64,000 bases of DNA from Craterostigma plantagineum (GCA_027422505.1 JAPQWV010000051.1:1054001-1118000), one strand, 5' to 3'; shown: positions 32,629 to 44,058, numbered from the stretch's first letter. A program made the numbers and translations. The notes: generated by a model not told the origin, from the letters alone.

Positions 32629-33482
32629 ATTAGATTTTTTTACATTATTACAATCTCATTTTTTATTGTGGTTGAATAATCTGCACAGTGATGATTTCTC
32701 TGTGTTTGGTTTGTGGATTTTGATAGGGAAAAGAAAAGAAAATTGTAGGGAAAACAATTTGGTGTTTGGTTACAAAGGAAAATCGGTGGCAAAGAAAGAA
32801 AAAGAAAAGAAATTTAATATATAACTAAAAACAAGGAATTTAGGTTTCTCTACCAAACAGTTAGGAAAATGGTGAAAAACAAACCACTTTCTCTGACCTA
32901 ACATATCCTCTCTCCAAATTCTCCCAACATACGATTGGTTTTTCTCTTCTTAAGAGCATCTCCAACCCGCAGCACAAAATATCGTTAAGTCTGCACAATA
33001 TTGCAGCTGCTACGACGCTTTTACTCCAACCCATAAGCTCTATTTTCTACACTAATTTTCACTCCAACCCATTACATCTATTGGTATTTTTAATAAAATA
33101 AACCAAAAAAAATACGCATTAACGAAATAAACAGAGAATGTAAAGTATTAATAAAACAGCGAACTTCGTACAAAGTTTTTACGAGTTACCTAACTCGTAT
33201 AATGTTAATACGAGTTATATGTCCAGCTGGAAAGATTCCAGTTGGACTACACGTGACATAACTCGTACAAAATTTATACGAGTTACTCCCGTAACTCGTA
33301 AAAAAAGGATACGCACGATTCGGTGAGCGATCCCCGTTCTCGTTATATTTATTTTTGATTTTACGAAGTATTTTATTTTATCGTCGATATTTTTACAATA
33401 GTAAAACTGTTTGATTTATTTATACTTCGTTTTTTTACTGTAGATCGATTTAGATTCTTATTACGGGCCTTTTGATAGTTCG
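32629..33482. other. EXO70 3' flank and upstream region of the plant-mobile-domain gene
   Basis: The EXO70 3' UTR is followed by AT-rich sequence, a GAGCATCTCCAACCC segment (about 32954) with CTCCAACCCRNA repeated three times to 33075 (resembling the ends of common plant nonautonomous DNA elements), and a long palindrome (33174-33306). Confidence 0.55.
33174..33306. repeat. Long imperfect palindrome of TACGAGTTA blocks
   Basis: The left arm (TTTTTACGAGTTAC, TAACTCGTATAA, TACGAGTTATATGTC, CCAGCTGGAA) pairs with the right arm (TTCCAGTTGGA, GACATAACTCGTAC, TTATACGAGTTA, GTAACTCGTAAAAA). The centre is near 33235. The paired span is about 130 bp, and each arm itself contains smaller TACGAGTTA/TAACTCGTA palindromes. 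It lies about 180 bp upstream of the plant-mobile-domain frame. Confidence 0.8.
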
Positions 33483-34715
33483 GTGTTGACGATGCAGTCA
33501 AATCACCGTAGTAATGATTTATTGTTAGATGACGGTGCGATCGATAGGACTATTAAGATTAGGTCATTAGAGAATGTTGTGTGGGGTACGAGAGACGCAC
33601 CAAATATTTTACACGGTCGCTTATTAGATAAGTTGAACGATATGGGTCTATACAGCGTCTACAGCTGTATGTCGCAGAGGGTTGACCCTCATTTGATTAC
33701 AGCATTGGTAGAGCGTTGGAGAAAGGAGACCCATACGTTTCATTTTTATGTCGGGGAGGCGACCGTTACATTACAGGACGTAAGAATTTTGTGGGGTTTA
33801 CCTCTAGAGGTAGTTGTGTCTCCGGTGTGATCCAAACCAGGACGATCACACAGTGGATGGACGAGTGCGAGCGGTTACTAGGTTTTAGACCACCCGCTGA
33901 GAAAATTAAGGGGTCATCGCTTTCGATGAAGTCGTTAGCGAGTTGGTTGTTGGCCCATCCGATTTCGGATGATAGTGACGAGTAAGAGGTTGAGTGTTCA
34001 GCACGGGGTTACGCGATGCTGATCTTTGGTGCGGTGATGTTCCCCGACTGTAGCGCGAGCACCGTATCGTTGACCTACCTTCAGCTGTTGGAGGATATTG
34101 ATGAGGTGGCCACGTTTAGTTGGGGTAGTGCGGTCCTAGCGTTCTTGTACAGAGAGCTTTGTTCGGCATGCGAGCCGAAAAGGCTTAATATAGGCGGACC
34201 CCTACGGCTGTTGCAGGTAATTATTAGGAAACTTTGATTAATTTTGTAGTTACTTTTAAAATTTATTTATAACATGTGATTTTTAGGCATGGGCATATGT
34301 GAGGATCCTGCCATTTCAGCCAGTTCAAATGCTTCAACGTATCTCCATGGAGCCCACTATAGTCGACGAGATAGTCTTACCGATCCCGCCACATGCTGCG
34401 AGGTATGGTTGTTCATAAAGTTTGTAATATTTTTTCCTTGGTACATTTATAAATGTTGTGTAAATATATATGACAGGTGGAACGCGTTATACGATCACAC
34501 TACGTCGACAAATTCGAACTTACGCACCATCCGCGAGTGCCTTGATCGCCCGCGGGCGCATCAATTTGACTAGCCGGACAACATGACGCAGCCGGAGATT
34601 GTCGCACTTCCTCCCCAGTGCTTACCGATCGCTTGTCGATCGAGGTGTTCCCTCATCTTCTTTAATATCGTGGAGTGGCACTACCCCGAACGAGTCCTTC
34701 GACAGTTTGTTATGA
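33483..34715 (+). pseudogene. Plant-mobile-domain (MAIN-like) gene, decayed
   Basis: Plant mobile domain proteins occur both as host nuclear proteins (MAIN, MAIL1) needed for silencing and meristem integrity and as passengers in plant transposons. The first exon (from 33492) shows the domain start: GLYSVYSCMSQRVDPHLITALVERWR, then HTFHFYVGEATVTLQDV and WGLPLE. A missing base near 33812 shifts the frame. Reading continues in the next phase with WMDECERLLGF, and a TAA near 33983 interrupts before GYAMLIFGAVMFPD and LNIGGPLRLLQ. An intron (34217-34287) leads to AWAYVRILPFQPV, and a second intron (about 34401-34477) to WNALYDHTTSTN...RECLDR. The end near 34710 runs into an ATT microsatellite. The intron pattern suggests a former host-type gene; the shift and stop make it a pseudogene. 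Confidence 0.8.
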
Positions 34716-34800
34716 TTATTATAATTATTATTAGTATTATTATTAGTATTATTATTAGTATTTATTATGATTATTATAATTATTATTAATCAAAGTATTA
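34704..34800. repeat. ATT/ATTAGT microsatellite
   Basis: Imperfect runs of TTATTATTAG and TATAATTATT units directly follow the plant-mobile-domain pseudogene and are probably length-variable. Confidence 0.8.
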
Positions 34801-35143
34801 TTTTATTTACGATTAAGAAACCAATTTTCAAACCGCACTATATATATATAAAATCAAAATGGTGAAACAATATTCATTATTATTTTCAACGCCGTCCGCG
34901 TTGTCTAGCACGAGTTTCACCCCTATCCATCTCATTCCTGATGCGATTTCGACTATATCTTCCGGGACCAGTTCTCTCTCGACGAGATTCGTTATGAATA
35001 AGAGTCCAATCTTCGGGGATCATGTAAAGCACAGTCGCAAAGATTTAGCAATTACCAGGTCATATCACATGGAATATCTCAAGTTACCACGGAATGTCGC
35101 AAGTTATCATGGAACGTCTCAAGTTATCACATCACATTAGTTT
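34801..35143. other. Left flank or 3' LTR remnant of SIRE-A
   Basis: The stretch lies just outside the SIRE-A polypurine tract, where a 3' LTR should be. I could not match it to the 5' LTR region (41796 onward), so the LTR is probably truncated or replaced. It ends in three perfect-length 20-bp repeats (35068-35127: CATGGAATATCTCAAGTTAC, CACGGAATGTCGCAAGTTAT, CATGGAACGTCTCAAGTTAT). The plus-strand frame 34859-35140 runs through these repeats and is not credible as a gene. Confidence 0.5.
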
Positions 35144-35436
35144 GCTCCCCCTGCCTATGTGCGGAATTCCTAATCCTTAACAAATCACAAACTCAAGCAC
35201 AGAGGATTAAGACATAAGCATATAAAGCAAGCCGATTATATTATATTATTCCAAAATAACAAAATAAGGCATTAATTGCCTATACTTCTCCCCCTTCAGC
35301 ATCAAAAAAGAGGGACTTAAACACCACCAACATCCTAAACCTGCAGCCAACCAAACTCGACCTCAAACCCAAAAATAGAAAAGGGCATCCTAGAGCTAAT
35401 CCTATAAGAGCTAGGGAATTTCTACGGAATCAGAAC

Positions 35437-36835
35437 CTAAGGGCTGGAATCGCTGTCGGATGAGGCAGATGAGGATTCAGCGATATTAAGAGCGGTGGAG
35501 ATCTCCTTCAGATACTTGTTAACCTTTTTGAAGTTCCGTGAGATCTTTTTGAACTGCTGACGATTTTCATCCTTAAGGCCCTTGATACTCTTTTTCAAAT
35601 CAGCGATCGTTCCCTGCTCGTCGTCGCTCTCTAGATCCTTTTTCTTCCTGATCGGACTCTTTGATGGAGCCTTCAAATCCCTTGTTTTGAACCATCCTTT
35701 CCTCTCATCAAAGCGTATACCAACACGCTTTAGCGTGACCAGATCCACAGCATGCTTAGAGCTGTCTTCCCAAGCCTTGGGCAGAGAGATTCCCTCGGCC
35801 TCAAACGGATGTGTCAGTATCATACCATAGGGAAGTTCCTTATCTGGGCTCTGGCTGGCATAGACCATGTATTTAAGAACGAAATACCCTAAGTTAAGAG
35901 GCCTATTTTGGGACACCATGTAGAGAGTCAGCATGCTCATGTTGTTCATCGTTGTGGAATGGCCTCCACTGCCGACTCGGGCGTTCCATAGCGTAAAATG
36001 CAGGACCTTGTATAGAAAGAACAGATCTACGGGAAGTTGGTTCAAAGCTTCTCCTTCAGAGAAATTTGGCTTATACGGGTGTTCCAGAGGGCTTTGCACA
36101 GTCTCGCATGGATACTTCAGAGGTGCACCAGTGGACAAAGTCAAAGTAGCGGAGCCCTACGTTCTCAGCACCCAGCATCTCATTCACTTTAGTGCTATTC
36201 CATTCAAGGGTCTTGCCAAGCACATAAGACTTGACTGTGATCTCCGTTTCGTCTTCAACGAACGTGAGATTAGCATAAAAGAGTTTCACGGCTTCCACAT
36301 ACAAGGACCCGTCTATCCTCAGGAAATTTTCCCAGCCATATTCCGTCAGCCATGTTACGACTTGACTGTCAGCCAACTCCTCAAACTTAACGCACCTTAC
36401 CCGTGCAACGCGACGCTTCTGAAGCTTTCCGTGAAGTTCCTTGGCACTGTCACTCTGGAATTTTATCTCGTCAGTGATCTCCGCCGGATTTTCGGGATCG
36501 AACAGGGGCTTGGCAGAATGATCCAACGAGGGAGTCTTGTCTCGAGGAGGAGACTCGATCTGATCAGAGGTAGACTTTTGTGGTGAGGCTGATTTTTCAG
36601 GTGATGAAGGCTGATCGTGAGAAGAGGCATTAGATTGATCATGAGATGAAACGGGAGATGGAGTGGGAGTTTTGACGATCTTCGCTTTCTTCTTCTTCGG
36701 TTTCGTAGGGGATTTCGTGGCTTTGGGACAACTTTTGGACTTCGAGCGAGTGGCTTTTGGAGTAATTGGAGTTTCGAGTAAGGAACTCTTCCTCTTTTTG
36801 TCTGACTGAGATCCGGCGCCTTTGGTTTTCACCAT
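35437..36835 (-). pseudogene. SIRE-A envelope-like ORF3, one frameshift
   Basis: Two overlapping frames (36835-36071, 254 codons; 36144-35437, 235 codons) form one former ORF of about 460 codons downstream of RNase H. The N-terminal part is Ser/Pro/Lys-rich (TPTPSPVSSHDQSNASSHDQ region) and could be disordered or nuclear. The middle contains WENFLRIDGSLYVEAVKLFYANL and VLGKTLEWNSTKVNEML, a pattern I recall from plant transposon-associated ORFs often labelled envelope-like. The C-terminus has a Lys-rich linker, a heptad-like coiled coil (DLKKSIKGLKDENRQQFKKI) and a Ser/Asp tail. I see no signal peptide or convincing membrane anchor, so a true envelope role is doubtful. A frame change near 36100-36144 breaks it. 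Confidence 0.75.
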
Positions 36836-37317
36836 GATTGTGATCGAAGGTGGAAATTATGAAGTGAAGAGCTTAGGGTTTGAATCAATAAAAAAACAAG
36901 GAAGGAACTGTTTATAAAAGCCGAGTCTGTTTTGGATAAGGATGGAAAGAGGTTATAGAAGGAAGTGATCTTGATAAGACATGTGTCAGATAAGGAAGGG
37001 ATTTCAAAATTTGAATTTAAAAAGAAACTTAGTGCTGAAGGAAACTGCCCGTTGAATGGAATAAAAGGATATCTCGCGGGAATTAAGAAAGGAAATAAGT
37101 AAGGATCAGAGCTCAAGGAAAATATTAGCTGAAAAGGAAGATATTGGCTGAAAATAGATTTTGACATAAATGTCGAGAAGCCTGAAAATAATCTCCCCAT
37201 GGATGGAAAGGATCTTAATAGAAAGGATACAATTACGGAATAGAATCAAGGAATAAAATGGACGAAATCCTAAAGGATAAGATCAAGGAGATACTAAGGA
37301 TTATCTAGTCATCTTTC

Positions 37318-38225
37318 CTATTTGAGTTCAATAATTCCTAATCGGTCACGGATATCACAGAATCTACTCTCAATAAGGGGTTTCGTGAAGATATCAGCCA
37401 ACTGATCATTAGTTCCTACGAAGTTCACGCCGATATTCCCTTTCTGAACATGATCTCGAATAAAATGATATTTCACCTCTATATGCTTAGTTCGAGAGTG
37501 GTGTACGGGATTCTTAGTGATACTAATGGCACTAGTACTATCACAGAAAATAGGAATTCGGTCATAACTCAACCCGTAATCACTCAAGGTCTGTTTCATC
37601 CAAAGGATTTGCTGAGCACAACTTCCTAAGGCCACATATTCTGCTTCGGTTGTGGATAGGGCCACGACATTTTGTTTCCTACTGGACCAAGTAACAAGGG
37701 AATTTCCTAGTATTTGACAAGTACCACTAGTGCTTTTCCTATCATCCCTAGAACCGGCGTAATCCGCATCCGAGTATCCCATTAATGGGAATTCCTTGGA
37801 ATTTGGATACCACATACCATGATTGATTGTTCCCTTCAAATATCTAAGTATCAGCTTGACTGCCGTCAAGTGAGATTCCCTAGGACTCGATTGATATCTA
37901 GAACATAGACCAGAAACATGATATCGGGTCTGCTTGCCGTAAGGTATAGCAAACTTCCGATCATACCTCTAAGCTTAGTTTGGTCAAAGGGCGTACCTTG
38001 TTCATCACTATCAATTTTAGCGGTCTGGTGCATAGGAGTGGGAAGTACCTTGGAATCAGCCATTCCGAATTTTTCAAGTAGTTCCTTCGTGTACTTCGTT
38101 TGAGATATGAATGTTCCCGTATCCAATTGCTTGATTTGCAATCCAAGGAAGTACGTGAGTTCTCCCATTAAGCTCATCTCAAATTCCTGTTGCATAGACT
38201 TCTTCTTGTGAATACCCTTTGGCAA
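37318..38225 (-). pseudogene. pol: SIRE-A RT C-terminal part and RNase H, frameshifted
   Basis: The piece 38225-37866 carries the RT thumb and connection (MQQEFEMSLMGELTYFLGLQ, GMIGSLLYLTASRPDIMF). Near 37925 the frame shifts; the region up to 37869 reads in another phase. RNase H continues at 37869-37318 with RYLKGT, STTEAEYVALGS, DSTSAISITKNPVHH, SRTKHIEVKYHFIRDH and [11 protein letters not shown] and a natural stop. The RNase H residues D and E appear intact, but the RT active-site segment upstream is absent. Confidence 0.9.
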
Positions 38226-40008
38226 CTAACCTGGCCTTATTTCGTGTCATGTTACCGTTCTCGTCCAGTTTGTTGCGAAATACCCACTTCGTGCCTATTA
38301 TGGACTTGTCGTTAGGTCTTTCCACAAGAGTCCACACTTGGCTCTTTTCAAACTGTGCCAGCTCTTCTTCCATGGCAATCACCCACGATTCATCATTAAG
38401 CGCTTCATTCACTGTCTTAGGTTCCATGGTTGACAACAGCACGTCATGTGATTCCTCAGCAATATCGTTTCGTGCAGTTGCTCTTGTTTTAATTCCTGAA
38501 GTGATATTCCCTATGACTTGCTCAGTGGGATGGCTGGAAGCATGTTTGAATTTTCTGCGTTGTTGCTCATCTGAAGCTTCAGGTTCCTCTGACATATCAC
38601 CTAATTCCAACGGAATTGCGTTTACTTCTTTGTCAGTAACCTGTATATCTGCAGCAGACACAACTATACCTTCCTCAGTAGCATCTGCGTTAGGGAATTC
38701 ATCAAACGTAACATGCACAGATTCTTGAACAGTCTTCTTGCTATTATTAAACACTCTAAAAGCTTTGGAATGAAGGCTGTAACCTAGGAATATCCCTTCA
38801 TCTACCTTGGAATCGAATTTCCCTCTTTTATCCCTATCATTTAAAATGAAACATTTGCAACCAAATACATGGAAATATCCTATGTTAGGGGTTTTGTCGT
38901 TCCAAAGTTCATAGGGAGTTCTCTTAATAATTGGTCTAAGAAAGATTCTATTTGAGACATAACATGCCGTACTAACAGCTTCGGCCCAAAAGTGTTTTGG
39001 AGTATTATATTCGCTCAACATAGTCCTAGCCATTTCTTGTAATACTCTATTTTTCCTCTCGACCACTCCGTTCTGTTGAGGCGTAATAGGAGCTGAAAAA
39101 TTATGACTATAACCATTTTCATCACAAAAGGATGCAAAGGATTTGCTATCAAATTCTAGACCGTTATCACTCCTAATCTTACGGACTTTCATCTCTTTCT
39201 CATTTTCTAGCTTCTTAATCAGTGGCGCAAGATTATCTAAAGCCTCACTTTTGGGCGCAAGAAATGAGACCCATGTGTACCTAGTATAGTCGTCTACGAT
39301 CACAAAGGCATATCGTTTACCTTTCAATGACATAACCTGTACCGGACCAAAAAGGTCAAGATGTAGCAGTTCCAGTGGTCTGGACGTAGAGATCACATTC
39401 TTAGGCTTAAAGGACGTCTTGGTCTGTTTCCCCATTTGGCAAGCTTTACAGGTTCTGTCCTTGGTGGCTTTCATATCTGGAATACCTCTCACCAACTCAT
39501 TGCATGATATGTGAGACATTAGTTCCATGTTAGCATGTCCCAGACGTCTATGCCATAACCATGTGATATCCTGCGTAACTGCTAGACACTTGACGTTTTG
39601 GTTAGCAATATCATCAAGGGGGATGCAGTAAATATTACCATGCCTGGATGCACTAAATACAATCTCATCATTCTTTTTAACAAGGCATTTATCTTTGGCA
39701 AAAACTACGGTGTGTCCATCATCACATAATTGGCTAATACTTATTAAATTATGTTCTAAGTTCCTAACGAACCATACGTTATCTATGGTGATATTTAAAT
39801 TGTTACCGACAGTACCAACTCCCACGATTTTGGCTTTTGCGTCGTTGGCGTACGAAACGTATCCTCCATCTACCGCCTTCAACGACACAAAATTACCTAT
39901 ATCACCTGTCATGTGGCGGGAGCACCCGCTGTCGAGGTACCACCTACTTTTCTTACTGGGATTCTTCCTTCGTACCTGTAGAAAGAAGTATTCTTCTGAG
40001 GTACCCAA
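38179..40008 (-). pseudogene. pol: SIRE-A pol N-terminal part: protease, integrase, RT start
   Basis: The 609-codon frame has the aspartic protease near its start (WYLDSGCSRHMTGD, about residues 23-36), the pre-integrase segment (LWHRRLGHANMELM) and a complete-looking integrase core (HLDLFGPV, IRSDNGLEFD, QQNGVVERKNR). A linker and the first fingers of the reverse transcriptase ([31 protein letters not shown]) follow. It then jumps to the RT thumb (MQQEFEM), so roughly 150 or more residues including YVDD are missing through an internal deletion. The deletion junction near 38190-38215 leaves the frame out of phase. It could supply protease and integrase at most. Confidence 0.92.
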
Positions 40009-40040
40009 TTTATGTTGGGTCCTAACATGTTAGCGGAGAA

Positions 40041-41738
40041 CTAACTTCTGCCAACATACGAGATATCATTCTGCATAGATGGCGATCTCCTGTTACAATC
40101 AGATACGACAATGGCATTTTCAGGTGACTTCTTAGGTCTCCAGACATACTTAGCTTTATCAATCTTCTTTAAGGGACAGTTGTATGCATAATGACCATTT
40201 CTACCACAACAAAAACATTTAAACTTAGGCACATGATGTTTAACATGCTTTTCATCAGTGGAGTAACCTAACCCTGACCCACCAATGTGTCTAGGAATAT
40301 TCAGCAGCATATCTAGGTTCTGCCCACCCTCAAGGAGTCTATCAACTGTCTGTTTTTCTTTCTCTAAGGAGTTCCTGAGTTCTACAATATCTCTGGATAA
40401 GTCACTGTTTTTCTTTTCTATTTTCTCACAGTCACAGGGAATTCCCTCTTTCTTAGCAGTAACTAACTCTCCTTTCAAACGTGAGATCTCTAGATCAGCC
40501 TCATGTTTTTCCTTAGCTAGGTGATCTCGCTGTTTTATTAGTTCCTTATTCAAGGAATTTAATGACTCAATCTTTCTCTCAGCTTTCTGAAGTAACTCAC
40601 ACAATTCTTCCTTACTTTCTTCTATATCAGAAACAGATGAGTCACTTTCACAATCATTGTTATATAAGCTGTTTAGGATATGAATTTTCTCAATAGAGGA
40701 AGAGCGAGATACCTGATCCTCGTCAGCCATGTAAGCGTGATCCTCGTCTTCGCTTGGTTCTGGTTCAGATTCATTTGATTCCGTCACCATAGCCTTATGC
40801 TTCCTTGGTTTCTCATTGCTAGTTGCGGGGCATTCATGTGCATAGTGGCCTGGTTTGTTACATCGGAAACACTTCTGAACTTTCTTCCCAGGCGTGGATA
40901 TTCCCTTGCCCTTGTGCTGGAATTTGTTGAAGTTCCCTTTGAATTTCTTTTTCTGCTGGAACCTTTCAATTCTTTTTGTAAGCATGGCCAGATCGTTCAT
41001 CAGGTCCTTTTCTTCGTCGTCAGAATCAGATTCTTCTTGGTTGGATTTGAATGCAATGGACTTCTGATTTTTGTTCTGAGACTTCTCATTCATTGATGTT
41101 TGAATCATCTCATAGGATATAAGAGATCCAATCAGCTCGGAGATGCTAAGTACTTCTAGATCCTTTGCTTCGTAGATGGTAGTAACCTTGGCATTCCATT
41201 CTCGTGGCAGTGATCTCAATATCTTTCTTACTTGTTCACTGTCGGAAACTTTCTTGCCGAGAGAGAACATTTGGTTGATGATTCCCATGAATCTGGCGTA
41301 CATCTGGCTTATATTTTCGTCAGATTCCATTGAGAACAGTTCATACTGGTGAGTGAGTAGAGCCAGTCTTTCTGGCACGACTCGTTGGGTTCCTTCATGA
41401 GTGACTTGGAGCATATCCCACATGGCCTTCGCTGATGAGCAGGAACTCACCCGAATGTATTCTTCCCGTGTGAGTGCGCATGCGAGCATGTTTTTTGCCT
41501 TTGCGTTTCGCGTGATTCCCCTTTTATCGTCAGCAATGTAATCTTTAGTATCCTTCGGAGTTCCATCGGATTTCGCAGCTGTGTACGGTCCGTTGATGAT
41601 TGTCTCCCATAGCTCGTAGTCTATAGCGATCAAAAATCCGATCATACGATTCTTCCATACCGCGTAGTTCGTACCGTCGAAGAGAGGAGGCCTGGAGTGG
41701 GATTGACCATCTGCAAAAATATCACTCGAAAAAGCCAT
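40041..41738 (-). CDS. gag: SIRE-A gag, 565 residues
   Basis: Gag forms the element particle and binds its RNA. The frame is open from MAFSSDIFADGQ. The retrotransposon gag domain spans about residues 15-225 (RPPLFDGTNYAVWKNRMIGF; WDMLQVTHEGT; LRSLPREW). A Lys-rich linker, a first CX2CX4HX4C knuckle (CFRCNKPGHYAHEC, about 289), an acidic Ser/Glu region, a long coiled coil (about 375-480, rich in E/K/L heptads) and a second knuckle (CFCCGRNGHYAYNC, about 507) follow. The great length and second knuckle match Sirevirus gags, which exceed other copia gags. The start is 58 bp from the primer-binding site. It ends just before pol; no stop interrupts it. Confidence 0.93.
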   Translation of the reverse strand: MAFSSDIFADGQSHSRPPLFDGTNYAVWKNRMIGFLIAIDYELWETIINGPYTAAKSDGTPKDTKDYIADDKRGITRNAKAKNMLACALTREEYIRVSSCSSAKAMWDMLQVTHEGTQRVVPERLALLTHQYELFSMESDENISQMYARFMGIINQMFSLGKKVSDSEQVRKILRSLPREWNAKVTTIYEAKDLEVLSISELIGSLISYEMIQTSMNEKSQNKNQKSIAFKSNQEESDSDDEEKDLMNDLAMLTKRIERFQQKKKFKGNFNKFQHKGKGISTPGKKVQKCFRCNKPGHYAHECPATSNEKPRKHKAMVTESNESEPEPSEDEDHAYMADEDQVSRSSSIEKIHILNSLYNNDCESDSSVSDIEESKEELCELLQKAERKIESLNSLNKELIKQRDHLAKEKHEADLEISRLKGELVTAKKEGIPCDCEKIEKKNSDLSRDIVELRNSLEKEKQTVDRLLEGGQNLDMLLNIPRHIGGSGLGYSTDEKHVKHHVPKFKCFCCGRNGHYAYNCPLKKIDKAKYVWRPKKSPENAIVVSDCNRRSPSMQNDISYVGRS

Positions 41739-41781
41739 TAGATCTTAACTCAGGCGTGTTAGGCCTTTCGTTGAGTAACCC

Positions 41782-41793
41782 GCTCTGATACCA
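41782..41793 (-). other. SIRE-A primer-binding site
   Basis: On the element strand TGGTATCAGAGC lies two bases after the LTR end CACTTCA, a full match to the initiator tRNA-Met primer site. Confidence 0.92.
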
Positions 41794-41795
41794 AA

Positions 41796-43560
41796 TGAAG
41801 TGTAAAATATGCCTAAGAGGGGGGTGAATTAGGCTATAAAAATTTTGGCTTGTTCTTCTTTGAAAAATACTTTTCTTTAAGAAGATATCTGCAGAGTGTG
41901 TTATTTCCCAGAAAGCAGTACGAGTATTCAAGTTATCTCCCTAATCCTGTTTAATAAAAATCACGTTATTTTCAGAACTCGTATCAACGATATCACCTAG
42001 TTATTTGCTGTCGTCCCTGGTTTGTCTCACAGAAAAGTAAATAGCAGAAAGTAAAGTGAGACGGGATTTTTATACAGGTTATATCCCCAACTGGGGTTTA
42101 ATCCTGTCCTTGGGATGTGATCTCCCAAGAGTTCCAATCAATCACTAGGTATTACCGGTTACACTATGATTGACCCGTACACAACCGAAGCACTATGGAC
42201 ACTAGACCTCGCTCTAGGCTGACGCACGCCAAGTTTCGATCCACGTCGTTTACCCAGGAAACCTATTCCCCGATTGGATGCAGCTTGCTACCGAAGGGCC
42301 ACCGAATCCACAAAATCCGTCCCTCCACGTGCGTAAGACTCCACTCGTGCTCCTTTGTGCGCTCAACGTGCCCGCAGACACAACACGTCCGAAGACTAGG
42401 GTTTTGGATAGGGTGTTTCTAAAGATCGCTCAAAGGGTACAGATTTGCAAATGAAAGCTCAGACACAAACTACGAATTTTTCGCAAGTTAACGCTCAATA
42501 ACTCTAAGGAACTCGATAGCTTGTGTTCGTTGTCTTGTTACCCTTTAATCGTGAAGTGTTCTCTTCTATATAGACCATGAAATTCTTCTACACTTCACAA
42601 GGAAAGTTAAGCACGAAAATATGCAAAGTACAGATCAATTATCACGTGCATTAACTCAAACAATCATGCCAAGAATATACAAATTAAGCTCAACGGTCAT
42701 GCATGATTACTTACCATAAATACCACAGATTAGCATTCATTCCACTGTAATCTCATCCGTTAGTCAGCATATTCCATATATAATTCCACTCAGCATATTA
42801 TCAACGATAAGCTCAATCAACTGATTTCTTTCCCAAAATATGATAGCCAATTCGCACAGAGAAAGATTTGATCTACTGAGTATAATGCAAAGTATATTTT
42901 CCATGTATAGTGATCTCATCCGATTCCAGCATATTCCATAAATAGACTCAATCAGCATCTTACCATATAAGTCCAATCAATTAATCACTTTCCGTAATAT
43001 GAATCCTAAGTCGCACAAGGAAAGTAGGATCATGATGCACTGATTTAAGAGTCACATAATTCGCACTCAACGGATATAACATTGATATTCTTCCTAAAAT
43101 AGATCATTCATATGTAAGCACTTAATCAGAATATCCTTTCCATATATACAGCATAGTCATTCATATCCGGGTGATCACATAGATAATCTTTCCTAAAATA
43201 ACTCAATCACGTTTCAGCTCAATCAGAATATGTTTTCCATATATATATATCATACAATCATTCGTATTAGGATGATCACAGCATTATCCTTTCCTAAAAT
43301 AACTTAATCTCGCAGACAGTTTGCATATCACTCAACATGATATATTTTCCATATATAGCACGCAACGAGATTCCATTCATACGAAGATGTTCATAACCAG
43401 GTGATCACATTAATATTCCAGGTAAGCATAAGATCACTCAAATTCGATTTTCTTAACAGTTTAATCATATTCAAGCGCTTAATCGAACATTTTCTCATAC
43501 TTAAACATCACATAACATGCATATCGAGTTTTCTAATTTGTACCCCCAATTTACATAATT
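41796..43560 (-). repeat. SIRE-A 5' LTR (outer limit uncertain)
   Basis: The LTR begins on the plus strand TGAAGTGTAAAATATGCCTAAG; read on the element strand it ends CACCCCCCTCTTAGGCATATTTTACACTTCA-type sequence, as is usual for Sireviruses. A minus-strand TATA candidate (GGTCTATATAG) lies near 42575. Between 42700 and 43450 there are imperfect repeats of blocks TTCCATATATA, TTTCCTAAAATAA and GGTGATCACAT, spaced about 90-130 bp. I cannot see the outer TG end because the partner LTR is missing. Confidence 0.6.
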
Positions 43561-43662
43561 ACTTGGAATAATCAAAACTCTCATAGCCATTTGGACCAAA
43601 AAGGTCTACAGTTAGTTCATCTATTTCGCATTAGAGCTTGTAAGTTCAAATTCGAGACTAGC

Positions 43663-44058
43663 TTATTTCTCCTCAGACTTAGATAATTTTTCTTCTAACT
43701 CTTTTGTACTTTTCTGCTCATTTTTCATGTTAGCATACCTAGTTTGTAAGGATTCTAACATGTTAAACAATGTAGAGTTAGGAATAACTACCTTCGGAGA
43801 AGATGTGTCTACCTCTTCATCGCTCGTTCGCTTCGATTGGCTCGCTTCAGAGGTATCCTTAACTCGATCCATGAGAGCTAGATGGTTTGATTTATCTTCG
43901 TGATAGGCCATCAAGTCGTAGCTCTCCTTTGATTTAAGGCTAGAATTCCTTTCTTTGTTCTCCGAATTGGATGAGGACTTAGTCTTTGACACCTGTTTTC
44001 TTAGTAATTTTGTAATTAATTTTAATTTTTGTTCTAAGTCTTTTAAATCTTGATCCAT
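43663..44058 (-). pseudogene. gag: SIRE-B gag coiled-coil fragment
   Basis: The 131-codon frame starts MDQDLKDLEQKLKLITKLL and ends QKSTKELEEKLSKSEEK before a stop. Its Lys/Glu-rich coiled-coil ends and the MAYHEDKSNHLALMD segment look like the part of a Sirevirus gag after the capsid domain. No zinc knuckle or pol follows on this strand. A primer-binding site and LTR edge lie 2.7 kb upstream on the same strand, so I take this as the only coding remnant of a 3'-truncated element. Confidence 0.55.

Larger units (their letters stand above)
35144..43560 (-). mobile_element. SIRE-A: Sirevirus-like copia with envelope-like ORF, RT core deleted
   Basis: The order on the minus strand is 5' LTR (41796 outward; outer limit uncertain), primer-binding site, a large gag with two zinc knuckles and a coiled coil, pol, an envelope-like ORF, then G-rich polypurine tracts (35147-35153 and 35288-35295). 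A long gag, a third ORF after pol and repeated GGGGGAG tracts are hallmarks of the Sirevirus branch of Ty1/copia. Pol lacks the RT catalytic core and has frameshifts in RT/RNase H and in the third ORF. No matching 3' LTR was found, so no target duplication can be stated. The end at 43560 is approximate. Confidence 0.85.

Noticed and set aside
34859..35140. 93-residue plus-strand frame beside SIRE-A
   Set aside because: It runs through three 20-bp tandem repeats and lies where an LTR remnant is expected; no domain is recognised.
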